Below are positions 1 through 7,071 of a stretch of DNA of 14,683 nucleotides, in pieces. The translations under genes were made by a program, and so were the position numbers. Under the pieces are notes generated by a model. The model was not told where the DNA came from and made no database searches. It saw nothing but the letters and a program-made list of their open reading frames with translations. Positions within the stretch are counted from its first letter, which is position 1. Every line of letters starts with the position of its first letter. Location of the stretch: the NCBI GenBank assembly GCA_949293925.1, contig CASFFI010000017.1:1-14683 (forward strand), written 5' to 3'. Source of the DNA: an uncultured Christensenella sp. GTDB lineage: Bacteria > Bacillota > Clostridia > Christensenellales > UBA1242.

Positions 1-2703
1 ATTTCCATATCCAGATACGCCATTTACACTAACAGAAGATACATCTTGACCAAGTTTTTGTAAACTAGCACTTGAAATTTCAATATTGTAATTTCTAGCA
101 CAAACAGCATAAAGCTTCAAAGACATAGATGAAGGATTATAAAAGTTAGTATCTGCAGGTAGTAAATAGGCATTTAATAAATTAGCACCAGTATACAAAT
201 TAGATTTGTTTTCAAAATAATAACTTATATTATCATTAATTGCTATTGACCTATACCGTTGATAATCATTATAACTGATAGCATTAGCATCAACTTTGTT
301 TACAGACCAGAGTCCACCGAAAGTGTATTTTCCACTATAAGTATTAACAGAATTTCCACCAAACTGTGAAGATAATATTGAAAAATTGCTGTCAATAGTA
401 ATTTTTTGTCCTAAATATTTAAAATAATTGTTAGTATTTTCAGGGTCGTTGTAAAGATAAAGGTCAAATTCTAATAAATTCCAGTGAGCATAAAGAGTGA
501 TAGAATCCCTTTCTCCCAAATCCCAAATCCAAGTAGTACTCGTATTAGCATCAAAAGCATCTCCACCTGTTGGGTCATTCCACCAACCCGAGAAATTATA
601 ACCAGTTCTGTAAGTGTAAGGATAAGGCTGCGTTGACACATTTCCCGCTATTATAGGATTATCTTCGCCAAAGGTAACTTCTAAAGATGATGGTGTGGTA
701 GCGACTCCACCATTAGAGTCAAAATAAATTGTATAAGTTTTAGCAACCCAGTGAGCATAAATAGTAAGCGTATTAGTAGTTTCATCTAAAAAATTATATA
801 TATCATTTGACCAAACAATTTCATCATTAAACTTGTCAATATTAAAAACTAAATTGCCAAAATGATCGCCCCAATAATCAAAATTATAACCCAATTTAGT
901 AATATCAACAATATCTGAATCCTCAGGGAATAATGCTTGTTTAGATGAACTAGTAGGATTTAATTGCGATTCAAATGTAACAGTTTGATAACTCAAATCC
1001 GATTCAGGATTACCATCTGTTACAAAGTGTCCTTCATCATCTGCCCCCGTAGTAGTAATATCAGTATAAATAACAACATTCACTAATTCAATAAAATACT
1101 GATTTAAAGTATCCACCCTTATTACATTTTCTCCAGAATATGTATTTCCTGCCAAGACATGAGTAAATAAATCATCATACTCCAATATAAAGGTAAACCC
1201 ATTTTCGCTAACATCAGTGATTTTTGCATTGGCCACCTTTGTTACATTTATGTTATAAGCCGTTCCCACGTCAATTTTTATAGTTTCATTTAGTTTTACT
1301 TTTGTTAAATCAACACCATAAGAATTTAATGCTGTCAATTCAAATGAAACAGTATGATTCCCCACTTGCCAATTTGAAGGGAAAATAGGTTGTTCAGAAG
1401 ATTTGACAACGTTAAATATTCTAGAATTGTCTATAGAACAATTCCTAGCAAAAGTAGTCCTACCGCCAACTTCAATCATATTTGCGGAACCAAAACTGCC
1501 CTGACTAACCCCAATACCAGCTTCATTTCTTTCATAATATGTAGTACGATTATTATTATCATAAAAACTATAAAATACATTAAATGTATAACTACCCACA
1601 ACTTGATTATGAAGCACATAACTATTATACACTTGTCCAACAGAACTTATTTCAGTAGTCGAATTAATTGTTGCTGGATTATTAGTATTATCTATTGTTA
1701 TTTCTGGTCTAGGAACATCTTGAGTCAAAAGAACAACATGAATATTAATATAAAATTTTACATCTATTACAAAATTATCATAAACACAATTTTCAACATG
1801 ACCTACATTTGAACCATAAATACTTCCCACGTGTATTTCATCGTATGTTGAAATATAATAAACACCCCAATATGATAATACTTGCCAATTACCACCATTA
1901 TATATTTCATCGTCATTATAAAATGAATGACTATAAATCAAACTGCCTTTTACACTTGCATTTTTTATTGTTCCATTATTAAGACCAGCAATTCCACCCG
2001 CATACGCCCCTGTACCAAAAATATAACTATTATTACCTACTTGTATATTCCCAGAAAAAGTGCAATTTTCAATAATTCCATAATTTTGTCCCGCAATTCC
2101 ACCTGCGTATATTAAAATATCTTCTGCTTTGTCGTATCCATATCTACTAAAAGAATGGTCATATACTTCTCCTGTTGCCCAATCTTTATATATAGGGTCC
2201 AAGATCATATTCCCTTCAACATTTAAATCATATACAGCGCCAGTTACCCCTATATATCCAAATAATCCAGCCCAGTAATTTACTACTGAATTATTATTTT
2301 CACCAGCATTATTATATTGCATTGCTGCATAATTAATATTTGTAAAAGATATAGTATGCCCATTTCCATAAAATCTTCCATTAAATGGTCTGTTAATATT
2401 TCTACCTATACTATGACAGCCTTCACCTGTAAAAGCATTGCCTAAATCAATATCATTTAACAATACAAAATTTACATCATTATAAGCATCACTTTGTATT
2501 AAAAATTGCTTCAAATCATTAGCAGTAGTTATATAAATAATATCAGTACCATCAACCACTCCATAAAACCCTTCATCATAAGCATTTACATTATTAATTT
2601 TAACAAAAAAACTTATACTAGGCATTATTACTGCTAATACAATTATACCAACTAACAGCATTAATTTATTTATTAATTTTTTATACTTCTTATTAATATT
2701 CAT
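1..2703 (-). CDS. Large secreted surface protein with GLUG-like and InlB-B-type repeats (C-terminus beyond window)
   Basis: The reading frame is open without a stop for 901 codons, from ATG at 2703 to the window edge, so only the N-terminal part is present. The frame holds at internal check points such as the Trp codon at 750. The start has AGGGG five bases upstream. A basic N-terminus is followed by a hydrophobic segment at about residues 14-34, which is a signal peptide or anchor. Residues 50-110 contain a NDIDLG...FNGRFYGNGHTI stretch typical of GLUG-containing adhesin-like proteins. Two YAGGIAG motifs follow near residues 199 and 235. Around residues 580-741 are two Listeria-Bacteroides (InlB B-type, Flg_new) repeats, each ending in YAHW, the second with FDSNGG near residue 661 and GWW. 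These features indicate an exported protein with a repetitive beta-rich ectodomain, probably for adhesion or cell-surface structure. No catalytic motif was seen, and any sorting signal lies outside the window. Confidence 0.85.
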   Translation of the reverse strand, partial: MNINKKYKKLINKLMLLVGIIVLAVIMPSISFFVKINNVNAYDEGFYGVVDGTDIIYITTANDLKQFLIQSDAYNDVNFVLLNDIDLGNAFTGEGCHSIGRNINRPFNGRFYGNGHTISFTNINYAAMQYNNAGENNNSVVNYWAGLFGYIGVTGAVYDLNVEGNMILDPIYKDWATGEVYDHSFSRYGYDKAEDILIYAGGIAGQNYGIIENCTFSGNIQVGNNSYIFGTGAYAGGIAGLNNGTIKNASVKGSLIYSHSFYNDDEIYNGGNWQVLSYWGVYYISTYDEIHVGSIYGSNVGHVENCVYDNFVIDVKFYINIHVVLLTQDVPRPEITIDNTNNPATINSTTEISSVGQVYNSYVLHNQVVGSYTFNVFYSFYDNNNRTTYYERNEAGIGVSQGSFGSANMIEVGGRTTFARNCSIDNSRIFNVVKSSEQPIFPSNWQVGNHTVSFELTALNSYGVDLTKVKLNETIKIDVGTAYNINVTKVANAKITDVSENGFTFILEYDDLFTHVLAGNTYSGENVIRVDTLNQYFIELVNVVIYTDITTTGADDEGHFVTDGNPESDLSYQTVTFESQLNPTSSSKQALFPEDSDIVDITKLGYNFDYWGDHFGNLVFNIDKFNDEIVWSNDIYNFLDETTNTLTIYAHWVAKTYTIYFDSNGGVATTPSSLEVTFGEDNPIIAGNVSTQPYPYTYRTGYNFSGWWNDPTGGDAFDANTSTTWIWDLGERDSITLYAHWNLLEFDLYLYNDPENTNNYFKYLGQKITIDSNFSILSSQFGGNSVNTYSGKYTFGGLWSVNKVDANAISYNDYQRYRSIAINDNISYYFENKSNLYTGANLLNAYLLPADTNFYNPSSMSLKLYAVCARNYNIEISSASLQKLGQDVSSVSVNGVSGYGN

Positions 2704-2747
2704 ATATGCCCCTAAATTATAAATACTAGATTACTTAAATTACTATT

Positions 2748-2777
2748 ATTATAACAAATATATATACTTTTAGACAA
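2748..2777 (-). promoter_or_regulatory. Promoter of the large surface-protein gene
   Basis: On the minus strand TTGTCT (2772-2777) and TATAAT (2748-2753) are separated by 18 bases. The -10 is preceded by TGT, an extended -10. Transcription would start near 2741, giving a leader of about 38 bases before the ATG at 2703. Confidence 0.6.
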
Positions 2778-2819
2778 CTATTTGCAAATATTTACAAAAT
2801 TATATGTTGAAAATGTGTT

Positions 2820-2849
2820 AAAAAAAGACCTGAATTTTTTTCAAGTCTT
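2820..2849 (-). terminator. Rho-independent terminator of the 285-residue lipoprotein gene
   Basis: On the minus strand, 10-base arms (2840-2849 and 2825-2834) enclose a 5-base loop and run into seven U (2820-2826, overlapping the stem base). One pair is G.U only on the minus strand and is a C/A mismatch on the plus strand, which fixes the direction. It lies 24 bases past the stop codon at 2873. Confidence 0.85.
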
Positions 2850-2872
2850 TTAAATTATGTAATTTAGATAAT

Positions 2873-3730
2873 TTATTTTTCTAATACCCTTTCATCTTGT
2901 AATGCATCAAATAAAGGTTTAGTATGCTCACAATAATTAATTGTTACTCCTTTGCCTGAAGTGTAATTATTATATTCTTGAAAATTATAAAAAGCCGTTA
3001 CGGGATATGAATAACCATAACAACTTCCATCTTCATTATAATGCATTTCATTATCATGCTCTGTTCCACAACATGAATGATATTTTACATATTCAAGATC
3101 CTTTCCACCCACATCTCTAGTTTCAATAGATTTTGGCACTAAAAATTTAATATTCAATGCAATTAATTTATCAAACGTACTTTTATCTCCATAAATGATT
3201 CTTAGATACATTTGTTCTACTAAGATAGAATACAACATACCATTAAAACCAACCTCATCTCTAGGAAATGGAAAAGTTACATATATTAGTTTTTCATTTT
3301 TTTGTTCTGGCAATGCTTGTTGTAATAAATTCAAATTTTCTTCATTAAACACACCAAAACCATCTAACGTATAATCTAAAGAATAAGCCGCCAAAAATTC
3401 TACAAGTGTATCATCATCTATCTTTTCAACATTTTCATTTACATAACTAGGATCTGCTGCCATTTTTAACATTTCTGGAAGATTTTCTAGAGTTTTATTT
3501 ACTTTTCCTACAGTTATGGTTACTTTTTTACCATTTGGATCAGTAACTGTAACTGTTTTTAAACCATCTACTAAACCTTGAAAACCTTTTGACAATTCAC
3601 AGCCTGCCATAACCCCAGCCGAACTACCAGCCATAATTCCAGCGAATATAACACTTAAAATTTTCTTTTTAGTTTCAGCAGATAATTTTCCATTCCCATT
3701 TCTTTGAATTGATTCTTTTAACAAACTCAT
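2873..3730 (-). CDS. Predicted lipoprotein of unknown function
   Basis: 285 residues. I do not recognise the family. ATG at 3730 is preceded by GGGGGTG about six bases upstream. The N-terminus has a long polar lead of about 20 residues, then KKK, a hydrophobic stretch at residues 24-42 and a lipobox-like VMAGC with Cys44 as the likely lipidated residue, so export and membrane anchoring outside the cell are inferred. The mature part has no obvious transmembrane segment. It carries a short Cys/His-rich patch near residues 217-240 (HSCCGTEHDNEMHYNEDGSC) that could bind a metal or form disulfides. The gene has its own promoter (3762-3790) and terminator (2820-2849), so it appears monocistronic. 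It lies between the large surface protein and a second small lipoprotein-like gene, consistent with an envelope role. No enzyme motif is visible. Confidence 0.8.
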   Translation of the reverse strand: MSLLKESIQRNGNGKLSAETKKKILSVIFAGIMAGSSAGVMAGCELSKGFQGLVDGLKTVTVTDPNGKKVTITVGKVNKTLENLPEMLKMAADPSYVNENVEKIDDDTLVEFLAAYSLDYTLDGFGVFNEENLNLLQQALPEQKNEKLIYVTFPFPRDEVGFNGMLYSILVEQMYLRIIYGDKSTFDKLIALNIKFLVPKSIETRDVGGKDLEYVKYHSCCGTEHDNEMHYNEDGSCYGYSYPVTAFYNFQEYNNYTSGKGVTINYCEHTKPLFDALQDERVLEK

Positions 3731-3761
3731 AACACACCCCCAAAGGTTTATTTATATGTAT

Positions 3762-3790
3762 ATGCTATCATTAAACTAAAGATTTGTCAA
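3762..3790 (-). promoter_or_regulatory. Promoter of the 285-residue lipoprotein gene
   Basis: On the minus strand a perfect TTGACA (3785-3790) is followed after 17 bases by TAGCAT (3762-3767). The inferred transcript start is about 25 bases upstream of the ATG at 3730. Confidence 0.7.
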
Positions 3791-3840
3791 TACCCCTAAA
3801 AATTATTTTTTAAAAAAAATAACAAAATCTAAAATATTTT

Positions 3841-4440
3841 AAAAAATTTACAATCAAAGTACTAATAAACTTCAAATCAACTCTCAATCAACTTAAATTA
3901 CCCGTCCCTATTATAAATTTACAAAATATAACTTTAAAACCTTTTAAACTTAAATTCTTACAAAAATAACTATACTCAACTTTATACTATACCCACCACT
4001 TTTACAAAAATATCTCATTTTACCTAACATCTTACCCAATACTATCACCTTACAACTCTTACAAAAATTAACAAATTTGACCTTATTCTGATACAAAAGC
4101 AACTATATTCTACACAATATTTTAAATACTTTTAAAAAGTAATCACATTTACCAAATGCAATTAATACTATTACAATATAAACACATTTAACCTAATACA
4201 CTTACCTTACCACTATTACATAATAAATTTTAACTTATACTACTTAAAAAATAATTCCATTTAACTTTGTTCTATTACAAAAATAACTAAATTCAATCCA
4301 ATATTCTTATTACTTTTAAAAAAGCAATCACATTTGACCAAATACTATTAATACTATTACAAAAATAAACACACTTGAACTTATATTCTTACCTTTTCAC
4401 TCTTACAAAAATTAATAAATTCTACTTATACTCTTACTAT
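3841..4440. repeat. Degenerate repeat tract almost devoid of G on the plus strand
   Basis: By hand count, these 600 bases hold 11 G and 121 C on the plus strand, and 3905-4078 (174 bases) has no G at all. The tract is built of diverged copies of short phrases such as ctcttacaaaaattaa and tactattac. No open reading frame or RNA gene was recognised. It fills the space between the terminator of the upstream small gene (4471-4490) and the promoter at 3762-3790, so it may not be transcribed from the minus strand. Confidence 0.7.
4127..4432. repeat. Pair of long diverged direct repeats (offset about 184 bases)
   Basis: Bases from 4127 (tacttttaaaaagtaatcac) to about 4241 recur from 4311 (tacttttaaaaaagcaatca) to about 4432. 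They share ordered blocks including aatcacattt, accaaat, ttaatactattacaa, aaacacatttaa or acacttgaa, and acttatact, at roughly 80 percent identity with small indels. The intervening 4242-4310 contains more of the same phrases, so the tract looks like a higher-order tandem array that has decayed. Confidence 0.6.
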
Positions 4441-4470
4441 AATTGCAAAATTCAAAAGCGGTTAAATATT

Positions 4471-4490
4471 AAAAAAAAAGGCTGTAGCCT
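4471..4490 (-). terminator. Rho-independent terminator of the 112-residue gene
   Basis: On the minus strand the stem AGGC/GCCT (4487-4490 and 4479-4482) with a UACA loop runs directly into nine U (4471-4479, the last one in the stem). Flanking A/U pairs can extend the stem. It lies 34 bases after the stop codon at 4525. Confidence 0.7.
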
Positions 4491-4524
4491 ATTTAATGAT
4501 TATTTAATTCTGTTAAAAACAATT

Positions 4525-4863
4525 TTAAAGTTTTAAAGTATATTCACCAACTAACTTATATTGATTATTTAAGTCATTTTCTGTAAATATGTATTCTTCT
4601 TTTCCTTGTTTTGAATTCAATGAGCATTCATTTTCAACATCTTTTTTATCTATATTTTGCTCATAATTTACCGAATCATCAACAACTTCCTTGTCATTTC
4701 GAGCCTCGCACGCTGGCATAAATAACAGCATTGCTGTCAAAATACTTCTTGCTAATGTTAAACGAATTGAGTTTTTTACTATTCTATATCTATGAAATTT
4801 TATTTTGCATAAAATTTTACTTAACAAATTACAATTTTCTTGTATGTTTTCACTATTTTCCAA
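4525..4863 (-). CDS. Small predicted membrane or lipoprotein-like protein, TTG start
   Basis: 112 residues, no family recognised. The start is TTG at 4863, chosen because a full AGGAGG lies four bases upstream and no in-frame ATG has a binding site. A basic region (residues 19-39, with KIKFHRYRIVK) precedes a short hydrophobic segment at 40-50 ending LFMPACE, so Cys52 could be a lipidated cysteine. The lipobox is imperfect because Pro and Met occupy positions -2 and -3. The rest is acidic and polar (residues 54-112), as expected for a small exported tail. A consensus promoter (4890-4919), strong ribosome binding site and terminator (4471-4490) support a real transcription unit. The M-x-x-C-E pattern and the long N-region resemble the neighbouring lipoprotein at 2873-3730, but similarity elsewhere is not evident. 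Confidence 0.65.
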   Translation of the reverse strand: MENSENIQENCNLLSKILCKIKFHRYRIVKNSIRLTLARSILTAMLLFMPACEARNDKEVVDDSVNYEQNIDKKDVENECSLNSKQGKEEYIFTENDLNNQYKLVGEYTLKL

Positions 4864-4889
4864 TATCCCTCCTGCATACTATAAATTTA

Positions 4890-4919
4890 ATTATACAAAA
4901 ATCGTTACAAATATGTCAA
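4890..4919 (-). promoter_or_regulatory. Consensus promoter of the 112-residue gene
   Basis: On the minus strand a perfect TTGACA (4914-4919) and a perfect TATAAT (4890-4895) are separated by 18 bases. The start of transcription would fall about 20 bases upstream of the TTG start codon, just ahead of the AGGAGG site. Confidence 0.8.
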
Positions 4920-5056
4920 ACATTTTAAAAAGATAAAAAATTTTAACACAATTTACCTAAATTAATTATATTTTGCCATAATTAATCTAAAAAAGATTCA
5001 ATATTTCATCATAAAAATTTAACATTTAATCTTAAACTATTGAATTGATAAGAAAC

Positions 5057-5227
5057 ACAATCATAACAATATCACTTTACAATGATACCACTACAACCAT
5101 ATCAATTTTACATTATTATAATATCAATAAACCAAAACAATATTACATCAAAAACATATCACCATAACAATCCCACTACAATCATAACAACATTACTTTA
5201 CAATAATATCAAAACAACCATATCAAT
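5057..5227. repeat. 50-base direct repeat in a G-free tract
   Basis: Bases 5057-5106 recur at 5178-5227 with 44 of 50 identical, an offset of 121. Both begin acaatcataacaa and end acaaccatatcaat. The 71 bases between hold partial variants of the same phrases. 5085-5237 (153 bases) contains no G on the plus strand. 5041-5220 holds 4 G against 40 C. No gene was found here. The remaining flanks, 4920-5056 and 5228-5301, are plain AT-rich sequence. Confidence 0.75.
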
Positions 5228-5301
5228 ACATTAAATTGTATTGTGTTTACCATAATATTAAATTTTAATATTTTGTTGAATTTATTTATAATTAAAATGA
5301 A

Positions 5302-5658
5302 TTAAAATAAAATAGCAACTGCTACTGACTTATCTTTTTCATGTGACAAAGAGACTTCTATTTTACCAACCCCCAGATTTTTAGAAAGGTTGTACAACTT
5401 ATTATTTTTTTCATCAAGTAAATCAATTAAAGATACATTATCTAAATGAGATACAAACACATCTTTGTAAGACAAATTTTTAGATTTAAATGCTTTAATA
5501 ACTGCCTCTTTACAACACCAAATTGCAGTCAAATGCATTAAATAATCTTTATATTTTTTTGCGTACAATATTTCATCGCTAAAAAAAACACGACCTAACT
5601 TTTCATCGCTCCAATTTAAAAATCTTTTATTATCTTCTATATCAATGCCAATAAACAT
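5302..5658 (-). CDS. acpS: Holo-[acyl-carrier-protein] synthase
   Basis: 118 residues, the usual size for AcpS. The enzyme transfers 4'-phosphopantetheine from coenzyme A to the conserved serine of apo-ACP, activating it for fatty acid synthesis in the cytoplasm. The family signature is visible in order: GIDIED at residues 4-9 with metal-binding Asp6, WCCKEAVIKA at 47-56 with Glu51 and the catalytic-region Lys50, and VSLSHEKDKSVAVAI near the C-terminus. The usual WxAKEA is here WCCKEA. ATG at 5658 has a weak GGTGGTG site about six bases upstream. The gene lies 144 bases downstream of ung on the same strand. No clear promoter or GC-rich terminator was found between them or after acpS, so co-transcription with ung is possible but not shown. 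Confidence 0.93.
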   Translation of the reverse strand: MFIGIDIEDNKRFLNWSDEKLGRVFFSDEILYAKKYKDYLMHLTAIWCCKEAVIKAFKSKNLSYKDVFVSHLDNVSLIDLLDEKNNKLYNLSKNLGVGKIEVSLSHEKDKSVAVAILF

Positions 5659-5802
5659 ATAAACACCACCAAATACTGATTAATTAAAAATTACAAATAC
5701 AATTCTAATTTCTATTATTAAAAATAAGTATTTTTAAAATAATATTTTTATAAATTATAAAATTCTATATACCCCAAATTAATATTGTCATAAAATATTT
5801 TA

Positions 5803-6468
5803 TTATAAAGACCAATCTATAGGAGTTTCACCTTTTTTTAATAAAAACTCATTACATTTAGAAAAATGTTTACAGCCAAAAAAGCCATTATATGCTGACA
5901 ATGGACTAGGGTGTGCTGACTGTAAAATCAAGTGATTAGGATTATTCAAAATTTTTAAAAATCTTTTAGCGTGTCCACCCCAAAGCAGAAATACAATAGG
6001 TCTATCTATTTGATTAATTAATTCGATAATTTTAGTAGTAAACTCCTCCCAGCCGTGTTTTGCGTGTGACATAGGCTTGCCCTGTTCCACTGTTAAAGTA
6101 GTGTTTAATAACAAAACGCCCTGCCTTGCCCAAGGTCTTAAATCAGTTGACGGACTGCATTTAATATTCAAATCATTTTCAATTTCTTTTTTAATATTAG
6201 TAAGACTTGGTTGTGGCGTTCCATTTGCACAAGAAAACGCAAGGCCATCTGCTTGTCCAAAAGTATGGTATGGGTCTTGACCTATAATCACAACTTTAAT
6301 TTTATCAATAGACACCAAGTTTAATGCTGTAAAAATTTTTTCTTGTGGTGGGAAAATAGTCTTTGTTTTGTATTCATTATTTAAAAATGAAAATAGATTA
6401 ATTTTATAATTTTCATCAAATTTATTTTTTAAAATATCACTCCACGATTTATTTAAAACGTAACTCAT
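5803..6468 (-). CDS. ung: Uracil-DNA glycosylase (family 1)
   Basis: Removes uracil from DNA to start base excision repair. From the chosen start it has 221 residues, matching the family (about 220-230). Seen in order: GQDPYH at residues 63-68 with the catalytic water-activating Asp65, Phe78 for base stacking, LLLNTTLTVE with Asn122 for uracil recognition, the GHAKRF region, and HPSPLSA at 186-192 with catalytic His186. The frame stays open upstream to an ATG at 6522, adding 18 mostly hydrophobic residues that the family lacks. I prefer the ATG at 6468 because the product begins MSYVLNKSWSDIL as in homologues, and a TTGCAA-17-TATAAT promoter overlaps the extension. Neither start has a Shine-Dalgarno sequence, so the message may be leaderless. 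If the longer start is right, the CDS is 5803-6522. Confidence 0.95.
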   Translation of the reverse strand: MSYVLNKSWSDILKNKFDENYKINLFSFLNNEYKTKTIFPPQEKIFTALNLVSIDKIKVVIIGQDPYHTFGQADGLAFSCANGTPQPSLTNIKKEIENDLNIKCSPSTDLRPWARQGVLLLNTTLTVEQGKPMSHAKHGWEEFTTKIIELINQIDRPIVFLLWGGHAKRFLKILNNPNHLILQSAHPSPLSAYNGFFGCKHFSKCNEFLLKKGETPIDWSL

Positions 6469-6474
6469 AAATTT

Positions 6475-6503
6475 ATTATAAAACATACAAAAAAATATTG
6501 CAA
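6475..6503 (-). promoter_or_regulatory. Putative ung promoter giving a leaderless start
   Basis: On the minus strand TTGCAA (6498-6503) and a perfect TATAAT (6475-6480) are 17 bases apart. Only six bases separate the -10 from the ATG at 6468, so transcription would begin at or next to the start codon. The surroundings are AT-rich, so a chance -10 is possible. Confidence 0.5.
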
Positions 6504-6522
6504 ACATAGTTTTATAAAACAT

Positions 6523-6989
6523 TATGATATATTTTTAATACGTTATATAATATTTTTTTATATTTTATATGTCGAAATATGTCGAATAAAATTTAATTAA
6601 AATTAAGTAATTAATAATCAAAACCATTGACTAAAATATTTTCAGTTTTGTTATTCTATAGAAATTTTGAAAATTAAACATTTATTTTATAACTATGAAG
6701 TTAAAACTTAAGATTGAAAATTTCACAAATTTATTTGTTTCGATTTTTTATTACAGAACTCTAATATTGAAAATCTTAATTGTATTGTTTATAATTTTTT
6801 AAAAACTTAAATTAATAATTTTAAATTTATTTATTCCAATACCTTATTCTAAAATTCTAATATTGAAAATCTTAAATGTTGATAGTTTATATTTTGATAG
6901 TTATTTTAAAAACAATCGTATTAAAAAATATATTTTGATTATTCATTGTAAATTCAATAAACATTAATATTTTTTTAAATTATTTAATT
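6523..6989. other. AT-rich intergenic region between trxB and ung
   Basis: No coding frame, RNA gene or GC-rich hairpin was recognised. It contains the short direct repeat annotated at 6760-6875 and looser variants of the same phrase, such as agattgaaaattt near 6712. Confidence 0.6.
6760..6875. repeat. Exact 20-base direct repeat, offset 96
   Basis: tctaatattgaaaatcttaa occurs at 6760-6779 and 6856-6875. The flanks are also alike (ttattacagaac versus ttattctaaaat before it, tgtttata versus tagtttat after it), which suggests a diverged duplication of about 96 bases. Confidence 0.7.
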
Positions 6990-7034
6990 AAAAAAAGAAT
7001 TTTTGATGAAAAGTTGGTATTTTTATCAAAAATT
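6990..7034 (-). terminator. Rho-independent terminator of trxB
   Basis: On the minus strand, 10-base arms (7025-7034 and 6998-7007) are extended by an AAAA/TTTT step past one bulged base and closed by an eight-base loop. A run of U follows (6990-6996). The stem is AT-rich but long. It begins 38 bases past the trxB stop. Confidence 0.7.
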
Positions 7035-7071
7035 TAACAAAATATTAAAAATTTTATTGTATTTTTAAATT

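Noticed and set aside
1390..2115. Plus-strand open frames of 140 and 62 codons
   Set aside because: They lie inside the long minus-strand surface-protein frame, have no ribosome binding site and give low-complexity Ile/Thr-rich products.
4731..4928. Plus-strand frame of 65 codons rich in Phe and Leu
   Set aside because: It is antisense to the 112-residue gene, which has a consensus promoter, AGGAGG and terminator. The hydrophobicity comes from reading AT-rich sequence.
3841..5227. CRISPR array
   Set aside because: The repeats are degenerate with irregular offsets (121 and about 184 bases), there are no constant repeats with unique spacers, and no cas genes are present.
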